In this document: positions 34,121 to 42,454 of the stretch, in pieces
Position numbering within the stretch: position 1 is the stretch's first letter
Layout of the letters: each line of letters opens with the position of its first letter
DNA from: Fodinibacter luteus
Lineage (GTDB): Bacteria; Actinomycetota; Actinomycetes; Actinomycetales; Dermatophilaceae
Direction: 5' to 3'
DNA: 64,000 nt
Assembly (NCBI RefSeq): GCF_039541575.1
Contig: NZ_BAABGM010000020.1
Coordinates: 119,672-183,671, forward strand
Made by a program: the position numbers and the translations under genes
Notes under the pieces: generated by a model
Seen by the model: the letters and a program-made list of their open reading frames with translations, nothing else
What the model was told of the DNA's origin: nothing
Database searches by the model: none

Positions 34121-35551
34121 ATGGAGTCCACGTGGTTCGAGCGCGCGGCACACCCGGCGCACGTCAGTGCCGCACTGGCGTCGGAGGTTCCCGAGCTGCG
34201 CGCCGGCACGAGCGAGCTCGTCGGATGCCGGGTCACGCGCCTTCGCTCGGCGGGTGACGACGCACCCGCCGGGGCCGAGGGGGCGTGGACGGCGACGTAC
34301 CTCCTCACCGTCCGCGACGGCGACGCCGTACCGACGACCCTCGCCGCCCACGGCACGCTCGTGCCGCCCGGGGCCGACCCGCCGGCCGCCGACCCCACCC
34401 CGGGCCTGACCGGCGACGGGTGGTCGTGCTGGCTGCCCGACCTACGCCTGCACCTGCGCACGTGGTCCGCCGATGCGGACCTTCCCGGGCTGGCGGCCCT
34501 CACCCACGAGGCGTCGGCGCGCGAGCTGCTCGAGCCGCTCCTGCGTCGCTCGGCGGGAGGCCCGGACGACCCGCACGGCGCGGACGACGTGCGGCTGGCC
34601 GGCTGCACCGCCACGGTCGCCAGCTACAAGCCGGGCGTGCGCGCCACCGTGTGCTGCGACCTCGAGTACGCGACGACGACACCCTCCCCGGCCCGGCCCC
34701 ATGCGGTCGTCGCCAAGGTCCACAGACCCGACGAGGGCCGCGCCGTCCACGACGCGCTCGAGGCCCTGTGGTCCTCGCCCCTGCGCACCAGCCCGGCGGT
34801 CCGCATCGCCGAGCCGCTCGGGTACGTCGACGAGCTCGGCGTCTCCGTGCAGTCCCACCTCGACCACGAGCTCACCCTCAAGGACCTCCTCGCGCAGTCC
34901 TTCGCCGGTCCCGGCGCGGACCCGCGGCTCGTCGACGCGCTGCGCACGACGGCCGCCGGCATCGCGGCGCTGCACACGTGCGGCATCACCGACGGGCCCG
35001 AGGTGCGATGGTCCGACGAGCTGGCCGCCGTCGAGGCCAAGCACGCGAAGCTGGCCGCCGTCGTCCCCTGGCTCACCGACCTCACCGGCGACGCCCTCGC
35101 CCGGGTCGCGGCCGCCGGCGAGCGCCACGCGCCCGACCCTGCGGCGCCGGCGCACGGCAGCCTGCGCCCGGCCCAGGTGCTCCTCCTCGACGGGGGCGGT
35201 CTCGGCCTCATCGACTTCGACAAGGTCGCCCGGGCCGAGCCGGCCGTCGACCTCGGGCTGTTCCTCACGAAGATGCGGCACACGGCCGTCAACAAGACCG
35301 GCGAGCCCGACGAGCCCGGCGAGCTGGACCCCGCCCGGCTCGAGGAACGCTCGGCCCGGGTCGACGCCCTCGCCGACGCGTTCCTCTCGGCCTACCGCCA
35401 GCAGGCTCCGGTGACGCTCGAGCGGGTCAGGCTCTGGGAGTCCCTCGAGCTGTTCTCGCTCGTGCTCAGCGCGGCGAAGAAGCTGCTGCCCGACCGCGCC
35501 GCCACCTGTGCCGCGATGCTCGAGAGGCACCTCGCGACCCAGGACCGGTGA
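34121..35551 (+). CDS. APH-like phosphotransferase paralog with Ser in the catalytic loop
   Basis: This 476-aa protein starts at the ATG at 34121 with AAGGAG 7 nt upstream. It is colinear with kinase A over its whole length: WLPDLRLHLRTWSADADLPGLAALTHEASARELL, SYKPGVRATVCCDLEY, AVVAKVHRPDEGRAVHDALEALW, then the loop HGSLRPAQ (His345, Ser347) and LIDFDKVARAEPAVDLG. The Asp that acts as catalytic base in APH enzymes is Ser, so this may be a pseudokinase or a binding/regulatory partner of kinase A. It is divergently transcribed from the eight-gene operon. Confidence 0.72.
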   Translation: MESTWFERAAHPAHVSAALASEVPELRAGTSELVGCRVTRLRSAGDDAPAGAEGAWTATYLLTVRDGDAVPTTLAAHGTLVPPGADPPAADPTPGLTGDGWSCWLPDLRLHLRTWSADADLPGLAALTHEASARELLEPLLRRSAGGPDDPHGADDVRLAGCTATVASYKPGVRATVCCDLEYATTTPSPARPHAVVAKVHRPDEGRAVHDALEALWSSPLRTSPAVRIAEPLGYVDELGVSVQSHLDHELTLKDLLAQSFAGPGADPRLVDALRTTAAGIAALHTCGITDGPEVRWSDELAAVEAKHAKLAAVVPWLTDLTGDALARVAAAGERHAPDPAAPAHGSLRPAQVLLLDGGGLGLIDFDKVARAEPAVDLGLFLTKMRHTAVNKTGEPDEPGELDPARLEERSARVDALADAFLSAYRQQAPVTLERVRLWESLELFSLVLSAAKKLLPDRAATCAAMLERHLATQDR

Positions 35552-35658
35552 GGCCGCGGCGGCGCCAACCACCCGGCCGGGGTGATGCGGCCCGGCAGCC
35601 GGCCCGGGGAGCGTGGGCCGGAACCGCAGCTCCGCTGCCTTCGAGGAAGGACATCGAC

Positions 35659-36513
35659 ATGCCCGGCACCAGAAGGCCCAGCCGCCCGACCACCCTCGTG
35701 GCGGGCCTCGCCCTCGCCGCCGCCCTGACGACGTCGGCATGCGGCGGCTCCGTGGAGGTGCCGACGCCGAGCGGCACCCGCACCGTCGAGCTGCCCTCCG
35801 CGAGCGTCTCGGTGCCGAGCATCGAGCGGCCCTCGGCCACCGAACCCCCCGAGGCCACCGACACCCCCGAGGCGAGCGAGCCGCCGGAGCCGACCCGCAC
35901 GCCCGACGCGACTCCGGCTCCGACGGTGACCGAGACCGCCACCTCCGAACCGGAGCCGGCCGAGACGGTCACCGAGACGGCGGCCCCGACGCCGAGCGAG
36001 ACCGAGACGCCGTCCCCGACGCCCTCGCCCACCGAGACCGACATCGCGGCCCCCGCTTCCGAGGAGGCGGACGAGGGCGGCGTCCCGGCGTGGGTGTGGT
36101 GGCTGGCCGCCCTCGGCGTGCTCGCCGTCGCCGTCGTCCTGCTCCTGCGCTCCCGCCGTCGCGCGGCGTGGGACGTCGAGCTCGAGGCCGCGCAGGCCGA
36201 GGTCACGTGGCTGGCCCGCGACCTGCTCCCCCGCGTGCGAGCCACCGGTACCCGCGAGGCCGCGGCCGGCGCCTGGGCGGTGTCCGGGGACCGGGTGCAG
36301 GCGCTCGAGGACAAGCTGACCTGGCTCGAGGCGACCGCCCCCGCGGAGCCGCGACGGCTGCGCGCGGAGGTGCTGCGCGACGCGGTGCGCGACGTCCATG
36401 CCCGCGCCGCCGCGCTCACCCAGCCCGGCTCGGACACCCACTTCACCGAGGAGGTCGACGCGGTCGTCGCCACCCTCGAGGACGCCCTGACGCGGAGCGC
36501 GCCGCAGCCCTGA
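35659..36513 (+). CDS. Membrane-anchored Pro/Thr/Glu-stalk protein, putative lipoprotein
   Basis: This 284-aa protein starts at the ATG at 35659 (GAGGAAGG 8-15 nt upstream). A signal-like segment LVAGLALAAALTTSACGGS ends in a weak lipobox. A ~110-residue stalk is made of P/T/E repeats (TETPSPTPSPTET), followed by a clear membrane helix (VPAWVWWLAALGVLAVAVVLLL), an RSRRR stop-transfer and a ~100-residue helical Glu/Ala-rich domain. A lipid anchor plus an internal helix would put the last domain in the cytoplasm. The architecture suggests a surface sensor or adhesion-like stalk; I do not recognise a named family. Confidence 0.7.
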   Translation: MPGTRRPSRPTTLVAGLALAAALTTSACGGSVEVPTPSGTRTVELPSASVSVPSIERPSATEPPEATDTPEASEPPEPTRTPDATPAPTVTETATSEPEPAETVTETAAPTPSETETPSPTPSPTETDIAAPASEEADEGGVPAWVWWLAALGVLAVAVVLLLRSRRRAAWDVELEAAQAEVTWLARDLLPRVRATGTREAAAGAWAVSGDRVQALEDKLTWLEATAPAEPRRLRAEVLRDAVRDVHARAAALTQPGSDTHFTEEVDAVVATLEDALTRSAPQP

Positions 36514-36515
36514 CC

Positions 36516-36551
36516 CGGTGCTCGGGGTCGGCTCGAGCCGACCCCGCACCG
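36516..36551. terminator. Bidirectional terminator hairpin
   Basis: GGGGTCGGCTC meets its complement GAGCCGACCCC (36524-36545), flanked by CGGTGC/GCACCG. It fills the 39 bp between the convergent stalk protein and DUF6584 genes. Confidence 0.75.
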
Positions 36552-36552
36552 C

Positions 36553-37206
36553 TCAGCCTGGGACGATCCACCCCAGGGCGGTGACGAAGCCGATGACGGC
36601 GAAGACGACGAACGCCACGGCGAGCACCCACGCGACGAGCCACGCGGCGTCGAACCCCCCGTCCGCGTCGTCGGCCCCCTCCTCCGGGTCCGCCGTGCCG
36701 GCCCGGGCCGCGGTGTCGGGCCCGTCCGCTGTCCCGGCCTCGTCCCCCGTACCGCCCTGCGCCGCGGCACCGGCCGGCACCGCGGCACCGGCCGGCTCGT
36801 CCCGGGCGACGGAAGGGTCGAGGGCGAGCGCCCGCTCGCGCAGCGCCTCGACCCGTCGGGCCCGCGGCTCGGCCCGCACCGAGGCCGGCAGCGAGTGCCA
36901 CATGACGGCGAAGTCGTCGTGGGACTGCTCGCGCCAGGCCGCGACGTCGGCATCCGCCTCGGGGCCGGTCGCGCCGGCGGCGAACCACATCGCGCCGGCC
37001 CGGGGCAGGTCGCCCATGTCGTGCAGGACGCGGGCGAGCTCGGCGAGGGCGTCGGGATCGCGCTCGGCCTCGACGTGCGCGGCGAGCAGGTCCCGGGCGC
37101 GCCAGGCGCTGCCGGTCTCGAGGGCGGCCCGTGCGTCGCGGACCGCCTCGGATGCCGTGCCGTCGCCGCCCACGACCCGAGTATGCCGGGTGGTGACGTA
37201 CGGCAC
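36553..37206 (-). CDS. DUF6584 family protein with C-terminal membrane helix
   Basis: This 217-aa protein has an N-terminal tetratricopeptide-like region (ARAALETGSAWRARDLLAAH, DALAELARVLHDMGDLPRAGAMWFAAG) typical of DUF6584, a ~45-residue Ala/Gly/Glu linker and a C-terminal membrane helix (AWLVAWVLAVAFVVFAVIGFVTALGW). The start is uncertain: GTG at 37206 gives the full frame, a GTG at 37173 would remove 11 residues, and neither has a strong ribosome binding site. Function is unknown. Confidence 0.75.
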   Translation of the reverse strand: MPYVTTRHTRVVGGDGTASEAVRDARAALETGSAWRARDLLAAHVEAERDPDALAELARVLHDMGDLPRAGAMWFAAGATGPEADADVAAWREQSHDDFAVMWHSLPASVRAEPRARRVEALRERALALDPSVARDEPAGAAVPAGAAAQGGTGDEAGTADGPDTAARAGTADPEEGADDADGGFDAAWLVAWVLAVAFVVFAVIGFVTALGWIVPG

Positions 37207-37225
37207 GTCACCGAGGGGACGGCAT

Positions 37226-37275
37226 CCCCCTTGTTTTTGTTACCGGTGGGTAGCACACTGGTAAGCAAGCGCTCA
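37226..37275 (+). promoter_or_regulatory. Promoter/operator region of the acyl-CoA dehydrogenase gene
   Basis: TTGTTTTTGTTACCGG followed by GGTAGCACACTGGTAAGC is the only AT-rich stretch upstream of the gene. It contains GGTA repeats and AAGCAAGCGCTCA, reminiscent of TetR-type fatty-acid operators. The AGGAGG Shine-Dalgarno follows at 37285-37290. Confidence 0.45.
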
Positions 37276-37299
37276 CTGCGTACCAGGAGGACAACCGGG

Positions 37300-39171
37300 A
37301 TGGGCCACTACAAGAGCAACCTGCGCGACATCGAGTTCAACCTCTTCGAGGTGCTCGGTCGCGGCGACGTGCTGGGCTCCGGCCCCTACGAGGAGGTGGA
37401 CGGCGACACCGCGCGCGAGATGCTCAAGGAGGTCGCGCGCCTCGCCGAGAACGAGCTCGCCGCATCCTTCGAGGACGGCGACCGCAACCCGCCCGTCTAC
37501 GACCCGCAGACCCAGGCCGTCACCATGCCCGAGTCGTTCACGCGGTCGTTCAACGCCTACCGCGACAGCGGTTTCTGGGCCGTCGACCTCAACGCCGAGC
37601 TGGGCGGCACGGTCGTGCCGCCGACGATGCGCTGGGCCGTCAACGAGATGCTGCTCGGCGCCAACCCCGCGGTCGCGATGTTCGCCGCGTCCTACGGCTT
37701 CGCCAAGCTCCTGTACGTCCTCGGCAACGACGAGCAGAAGAAGCTCGCCCGCTGGATCGTCGAGAAGGGCTGGCACTGCACGATGGTGCTCACCGAGCCC
37801 GACGCCGGGTCGGACGTCGGGGCGGGCCGCACCAAGGCCACCCAGAACGACGACGGCACGTGGACCCTCAGCGGCGTCAAGCGCTTCATCACGAGCGCCG
37901 AGTCCGACATGGTCGACAACGTCGTCCACTTCGTCCTCGCCCGCCCCGAGGGCGCCGGCCCCGGCACCAAGGGCCTGTCCCTGTTCGTCCTCACCAAGTA
38001 CGCCGTCGACCTCGACACCGGTGAGCTCGGCGAGCGCAACGGCGTCTACGTCACGAACCTCGAGAAGAAGATGGGGCTGAAGGTCTCCACGACGTGCGAG
38101 CTCACCTTCGGCGGCGAGAAGCCGGCCGTCGGCACCCTGCTCGGCGACGTGCACGACGGCATCGCGCAGATGTTCCACGTCATCGAGAACGCCCGCATGC
38201 TCGTCGGCACCAAGGCGATCGCGACCCTGTCGACCGGCTACCTCAACGCCCTCGAGTACGCCAAGCACCGCGTCCAGGGCGCCGACCTCACCCAGTCGAC
38301 CGACAAGAACGCCCCCCGCGTCACGATCACCCACCACCCCGACGTGCGCCGCTCGCTCATGACCCAGAAGGCGTATGCCGAGGGCCTGCGCGCCCTCGTG
38401 CTCTACACCGCGAGCCAGCAGGACATCGTCGAGCAGGAGCTGCTCGCCAGCGGGTCCGAGCACTTCGAGAAGGGCTCGGCCGCCGACATCGCGAGCCGGG
38501 TCAACGACCTCCTCCTGCCCATCGTCAAGGGGCTGGGCTCCGAGCGCGCCTGGGTGCTGCTCGGCACCGAGTCGCTCCAGACCTACGGCGGGTCCGGGTT
38601 CCTCCAGGACTACCCGATCGAGCAGTACGTCCGCGACGCGAAGATCGACACCCTCTACGAGGGCACGACCGCCATCCAGGGCCTGGACTTCTTCTTCCGC
38701 AAGATCGTCCGGGACAACGGCCAGGCCCTGACCTTCGTCGCCTCGCAGATCCAGGAGTTCGCCAAGGACCTCGGGTCGCACGACGGCCGGCTCGACCGCG
38801 ACCGCGAGCTGCTCGGCCAGGGCCTCGAGGACGTCCAGGGCATCCTCGGGTACATGGTCGGCGAGCTCATGAAGTCCGACCCGCGCAGCGGCGGCGACGT
38901 CACGAACATCTACGGCGTCGGCCAGAACACCTCGCGCCTGCTCCTCGGGGCCGGCGACCTCGTCGTCGGGTGGTTGCTCCTGCGCCAGGCGCAGGTGGCG
39001 CTCGACGCCCTCGCGGCCGGTGCGTCCGAGAAGGACAAGGACTTCTACGAGGGCAAGGTCGCCGCGGCGCAGTTCTTCGCCCGCCAGGTCCTGCCCCGCC
39101 TGTCCGCCGACCGCGCGATGGCCGAGGCGACCGACTCCCTGCTCATGGACGTCCCCGAGTCGGCGTTCTGA
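37300..39171 (+). CDS. Acyl-CoA dehydrogenase, FadE-type long form
   Basis: This 623-aa protein starts at the ATG at 37300 with AGGAGG 9 nt upstream. The frame is open further up, but MGHYKSNLRDIEFNLFEVLG is the conserved N-terminus of this family. FAD/substrate motifs are LTEPDAGSDVGAGRTKA, RFITSAESDM, LQTYGGSGFLQDYPIEQ and the catalytic Glu region RDAKIDTLYEGTTAIQG. The last ~130 residues form the extra helical domain of the ~600-aa FadE class. It catalyses the first oxidation of fatty acyl-CoA beta-oxidation, passing electrons to ETF. It is monocistronic and followed by strong hairpins. Confidence 0.9.
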   Translation: MGHYKSNLRDIEFNLFEVLGRGDVLGSGPYEEVDGDTAREMLKEVARLAENELAASFEDGDRNPPVYDPQTQAVTMPESFTRSFNAYRDSGFWAVDLNAELGGTVVPPTMRWAVNEMLLGANPAVAMFAASYGFAKLLYVLGNDEQKKLARWIVEKGWHCTMVLTEPDAGSDVGAGRTKATQNDDGTWTLSGVKRFITSAESDMVDNVVHFVLARPEGAGPGTKGLSLFVLTKYAVDLDTGELGERNGVYVTNLEKKMGLKVSTTCELTFGGEKPAVGTLLGDVHDGIAQMFHVIENARMLVGTKAIATLSTGYLNALEYAKHRVQGADLTQSTDKNAPRVTITHHPDVRRSLMTQKAYAEGLRALVLYTASQQDIVEQELLASGSEHFEKGSAADIASRVNDLLLPIVKGLGSERAWVLLGTESLQTYGGSGFLQDYPIEQYVRDAKIDTLYEGTTAIQGLDFFFRKIVRDNGQALTFVASQIQEFAKDLGSHDGRLDRDRELLGQGLEDVQGILGYMVGELMKSDPRSGGDVTNIYGVGQNTSRLLLGAGDLVVGWLLLRQAQVALDALAAGASEKDKDFYEGKVAAAQFFARQVLPRLSADRAMAEATDSLLMDVPESAF

Positions 39172-39236
39172 GCACCTGACCCGGGCCGGGCGCGCCGCCC
39201 CACCGCGCGCGTCCGTCCCGTCCCACCAAGGTCCGA

Positions 39237-39325
39237 ACGGCCCACCCCTTCACGGGGTGGGCCGTCCGGCGTTCTGGGGCGAACGGCATCCGGGATGCCG
39301 TCGCGCGGGCTCCCGCGGAGCCCGC
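39237..39325. terminator. Array of three hairpins between convergent genes
   Basis: Hairpin 1 has ACGGCCCACCCC (39237-39248) paired with 39254-39265 around 5 nt. Hairpin 2 has ACGGCATCC/GGATGCCGT at 39283-39301 with a single central G, an inverted pair of the 7-mer enriched in this window. Hairpin 3 has GCGGGCTC/GAGCCCGC at 39305-39325. They lie between the acyl-CoA dehydrogenase (ends 39171) and the DUF6458 gene (ends 39331), so they can stop transcription from both sides. Confidence 0.75.
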
Positions 39326-39330
39326 CCGCG

Positions 39331-39579
39331 TCAGCGGGGGTCGATGTCCGTGTGGTCGACGCGCGAGCCGGTGGCCGGGTCGACCTGGCTCTCACGGGTC
39401 GTCGTGTAGCCCGCGGGGCGGCGACGCGTCGCCACGAAGGACAGGATGATCGCGAGCACACCCGCGGCCATGAGGATGTAGCCGAGGGTGTCGTCGCCGA
39501 CGCCGGGGATGTCGATGTTGAGGGCGAAGGCGAGGATCGCGCCGAGGACGATGAGGACGATGCCGAGTCCGATGTACAT
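39331..39579 (-). CDS. DUF6458 family small membrane protein
   Basis: This 82-aa protein has two membrane helices: MYIGLGIVLIVLGAILAFAL and DTLGYILMAAGVLAIILSFVA, a spacing and wording typical of DUF6458. The tail is hydrophilic (RRRPAGYTTTRESQVDPATGSRVDH). Such proteins are widespread in actinobacteria and have no known function. Confidence 0.82.
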   Translation of the reverse strand: MYIGLGIVLIVLGAILAFALNIDIPGVGDDTLGYILMAAGVLAIILSFVATRRRPAGYTTTRESQVDPATGSRVDHTDIDPR

Positions 39580-39642
39580 GGCGGCGAACCTACCCGCGCG
39601 GCCCTCCTGACGGAGGTTTCGTGACGGGCGGTGTTCCCGGCG

Positions 39643-39810
39643 TCAGAACCCGCCGCCGCCGTCCATCCCGCCAAAGCCACCCATGGGGCCGGGGGGCGGG
39701 TTCCGCCCCGGGTCGCCGGAGTGGTCGAGGCCGTCGCCCGGACCCCGGCGGGCAATGACGGCGGAGATCCCGGCGACGAGGACGACGAACCCGATGACCC
39801 ACCACCACAT
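39643..39810 (-). CDS. 55-aa single-pass membrane protein with Gly-rich tail
   Basis: The ATG at 39810 opens MWWWVIGFVVLVAGISAVIARR, a clear N-terminal membrane helix with a positive stop, followed by a Gly/Pro/Met-rich tail ending GGFGGMDGGGGF. An upstream extension of the frame is compositionally non-protein-like. GGAGGCCGTC precedes the start. Function is unknown. The 155 bp from 39811 to the next gene hold nothing else that I can support. Confidence 0.6.
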   Translation of the reverse strand: MWWWVIGFVVLVAGISAVIARRGPGDGLDHSGDPGRNPPPGPMGGFGGMDGGGGF

Positions 39811-39965
39811 GACGGCCTCCCGGTGGCCCGCCCGCGGGTGCCGCGGGGCTCCGGCCAGTGTCCTCCCCCCGGGGCTCCGGCGTCCATGGTCCGGTCGGGT
39901 CACGCCACCCCGGGGTCGGGTGCCCACCTGGCTGCTCCGGCGACCACCTCGGCACCCGACGCCCG

Positions 39966-41363
39966 TCAGACGAAGCTGCCGGGGTTGAGGATGCCGTGCG
40001 GGTCGAGCGCCGCCTTGACCCGGCGGTTGAGCTCCATGACGTCGGGCCCGAGCTGGGCCTCCAGCGATCCCGCCTTGAGCCGGCCCACCCCGTGCTCGCC
40101 GGTGATCGTGCCACCGAGCGCGATCGCCGCCGCCATGACCTCGTCGAACGCGAGCCGGGCCCGGCGCTCGGACTCGTCGTCGCCCGGGGTGTAGATGATC
40201 GCGGGGTGGGTGTTGCCGTCACCGGCGTGCGCGACCATGGGGATCTGCACGCCGTGTCGCTGCGCGATCCCCTCGACGGCGGCGAGCAGCTCGGGCAGCC
40301 GGGGCACGGGCACGCCGACGTCCTCGGGGAGCACGGCGCCGCGGGCCTCGAGCGCCGTGAAGTGCAGCCGCCGCGCCTGCACGAACATCTCGCCCTCCTC
40401 GGGGTCCTCGGTGGCGAAGACCTCCTTGGCGCCCGAGACCTCGCAGGCGGCGACGGCCACCGCCACCTCCTCGGCGCGGGCGGCGCCGGGGGCGTCGCAC
40501 TGGATGAGGAGCAGCGCGCCGGCATCCCGGTCCAGGCCCATCGGCCGGAAGTCCTCGACCGAGTTGACCGACGCCTGGTCCATGAGCTCGACCATCGACG
40601 CACGCAGGGTGCGCCCGAGCTCGATGACGGCGGCGGCCGCGGCGGCGACGGAGGGGAAGGTCGCGACGACGGTGGCGGGCGGCGGCGGGGCGGGCACGAG
40701 CCGCAGCGTCGCCCGCGTCACGACGCCGAGGGTGCCCTCGGAGCCGACGAAGAGCTTGAGCAGCGACAGGCCCGCGACGTCCTTGACGTAGCTGCCGCCG
40801 AGGGTGACGAGCGTGCCGTCGGCGAGCACGACGTCGAGCCCGAGCACGTAGTCGGTCGTGACGCCGTACTTGACGCAGCACAGCCCGCCCGCGTTCGTCG
40901 CGATGTTGCCGCCGATCGAGCAGATCTCGTACGAGCTCGGGTCCGGCGGGTACCAGAGGCCGTACTCGGAGGCCGCCCGCTTGACGTCCACGTTGAGCGC
41001 GCCGGGCTCGACGACGGCGACCCGGGCGGCGGTGTCGATCTCGACCGCCCGCATCCGCTCGGTCGACAGCACGATGGCACCGTCGACGGCGAGTGCGCCG
41101 CCGGACAGCCCCGACCCGGCACCACGCGGCACGACGGGGATGCCGTGCCGGCTCGCCCAGCGCAGCACCTCCTGCACGTGGCCGGCGGTCTCGGCACGGA
41201 CCGCGGCGAGGGGGGTGCCGGCGCGGGCGTCGTGCGTCCAGTCGAAGCGGTACTTCTCGAGGGCGTCCGGCGCGGTGGCGACCACCCCGTCGGGCAGGGC
41301 GTCGACGAGCTCGGCGACCGCATCAACGGCAGCGGCGGCAGCGGCGGCATCCACGGCATCCAT
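39966..41363 (-). CDS. FAD-linked oxidase, GlcD/D-lactate dehydrogenase type
   Basis: This encodes 465 aa. The FAD-binding (PCMH-type) domain shows VVPRGAGSGLSGGALAVDGAIVLS and CSIGGNIATNAGGLCCVKYG; the C-terminal cap domain ends TGEHGVGRLKAGSLEAQLG and ALDPHGILNPGSF. Such enzymes oxidise glycolate, D-lactate or similar 2-hydroxyacids. The start is ambiguous: GGAAGG abuts the ATG at 41363, while a GTG nine bases downstream of it (41354) has better spacing. No GlcE/GlcF partner is adjacent, so it probably acts as a single-chain enzyme. Confidence 0.87.
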   Translation of the reverse strand: MDAVDAAAAAAAVDAVAELVDALPDGVVATAPDALEKYRFDWTHDARAGTPLAAVRAETAGHVQEVLRWASRHGIPVVPRGAGSGLSGGALAVDGAIVLSTERMRAVEIDTAARVAVVEPGALNVDVKRAASEYGLWYPPDPSSYEICSIGGNIATNAGGLCCVKYGVTTDYVLGLDVVLADGTLVTLGGSYVKDVAGLSLLKLFVGSEGTLGVVTRATLRLVPAPPPPATVVATFPSVAAAAAAVIELGRTLRASMVELMDQASVNSVEDFRPMGLDRDAGALLLIQCDAPGAARAEEVAVAVAACEVSGAKEVFATEDPEEGEMFVQARRLHFTALEARGAVLPEDVGVPVPRLPELLAAVEGIAQRHGVQIPMVAHAGDGNTHPAIIYTPGDDESERRARLAFDEVMAAAIALGGTITGEHGVGRLKAGSLEAQLGPDVMELNRRVKAALDPHGILNPGSFV

Positions 41364-41378
41364 CCTTCCAGCCTCGCA

Positions 41379-41428
41379 GAGTCGGGTGCTCAGGCGGTTG
41401 TCCCGGCGACCGTCTGAGCACCCGACTC
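41379..41428. repeat. Palindromic element, copy 1 (upstream of AbiEi/DUF559-like gene)
   Basis: GAGTCGGGTGCTCAG (41379-41393) pairs perfectly with CTGAGCACCCGACTC (41414-41428). An inner GCGGT/ACCGT extends the stem to about 20 bp around the loop TGTCCCGGCG. It stands between two divergent genes, so it is not in a terminator position. A near-identical copy lies at 42394-42440. Confidence 0.8.
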
Positions 41429-41435
41429 CGGGGCT

Positions 41436-42395
41436 GTGGAGAACTTCACGGAGGGTCGGCCCACGCGGAGCAGACTCCCGGCCGTGGACAGGACATGGCA
41501 GGAGGCGGCCGAGAACCGGTGCGGCGTGCTCTCGGAGGCGACCCTGCGCGAGCTCAAGGTCACCCGGGGCTTCGTCCGCAACCAGGTGAGGGCGGGTCGC
41601 TGGACCGAACGCACCCACTCCGTCTACACGACGACGACCGGGCCCCCGTCTCGTGAGCAGCTGCTGTGGATCGCCCTCGAACACGCCGGGCCAGACGCCC
41701 TGCTCGGTGGCCTGACGGCAGCGGAGGCCCACGGCTTGCGCAACTGGTCGCGCGAGGAGGTGACGGTCGTCGTCGACCATGCCCTGTCCTTCGACCCGAT
41801 CGACGGCGTGCGCTTCTTCCGCACCCGCCGGGACCTGGCCGCCCTGCGTCATCCCGGCAGGACGCTTCGCACCTGCCGCATCGAGCCGGCCGTGCTCATC
41901 TTCGCCGGCGACGAGGCGTCGCAGCGCACGGCGATGGGAGCCATCGCGGCCACGGTCCAGCAACGGCTCACGACGCCCGAGCGGCTCCTCGCATGGACTC
42001 GAGCACTCCGGCCGCTTCGCCGAGCCGCTGACATCCGCGGCCTGCTCGCAGACCTGTCGGGGGGTTCGCAGTCCCTCGCCGAGGTGGACGTCCTGCGGAC
42101 GTGCCGGTCGTGGGGGATCGTCCCACCATGTCGGCAGAAGCGGCGCACGGACAGGAGCGGTCGGTTTCGCTACACGGACTGCGAGTGGGACCTCCCTGAC
42201 GGGAGGGTCCTCGTGCTGGAGATCGACGGGGCGTTCCACCTCGACGTCGAGAGCTACAGCGAGGACGTCCGGCGGCAGCGGCGTCTGACCACGCCGACCC
42301 GGGTCATCGTGCGCTGCACGGCGCAGGAGGTGCGCCACGAGCCACTGGAGCTCCTCTCGGACCTCGTGGCCCTCGGGGTGCCGAGAGCAGCCTGA
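41436..42395 (+). CDS. AbiEi-antitoxin-like / DUF559 endonuclease-fold protein
   Basis: This 319-aa protein has an N-terminal winged-helix-like region (GVLSEATLRELKVTRGFVRNQVRAGRW, as in AbiEi-type antitoxins), a middle wHTH-associated part (LGGLTAAEAHGLRNWSREEVTVVV) and a C-terminal restriction-endonuclease-like strand set: YTDCEWDLPDGRVLVLEIDGAFHLDV, then VIVRCTAQEV (a PD-(D/E)xK-type D-x(n)-E arrangement is plausible). A GTG at 41484 is an alternative start. No toxin gene is adjacent. The gene lies exactly between two near-identical palindromes, and its stop codon overlaps the second. Confidence 0.65.
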   Translation: MENFTEGRPTRSRLPAVDRTWQEAAENRCGVLSEATLRELKVTRGFVRNQVRAGRWTERTHSVYTTTTGPPSREQLLWIALEHAGPDALLGGLTAAEAHGLRNWSREEVTVVVDHALSFDPIDGVRFFRTRRDLAALRHPGRTLRTCRIEPAVLIFAGDEASQRTAMGAIAATVQQRLTTPERLLAWTRALRPLRRAADIRGLLADLSGGSQSLAEVDVLRTCRSWGIVPPCRQKRRTDRSGRFRYTDCEWDLPDGRVLVLEIDGAFHLDVESYSEDVRRQRRLTTPTRVIVRCTAQEVRHEPLELLSDLVALGVPRAA

Positions 42396-42440
42396 GTCGG
42401 GTGCTCAGGTGGCTGTCTCGGCGCCGTCTGAGCACCCGAC
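42394..42440. repeat. Palindromic element, copy 2 (downstream of AbiEi/DUF559-like gene)
   Basis: GTCGGGTGCTCAG (42396-42408) pairs with CTGAGCACCCGAC (42428-42440), and GTGGC with GCCGT (two G-T pairs) around TGTCTCGGC. The outer arms are the same sequence as copy 1. It lies between convergent genes and may serve as a terminator here. Confidence 0.8.
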
Positions 42441-42454
42441 CCGAGCGGTGGGGG

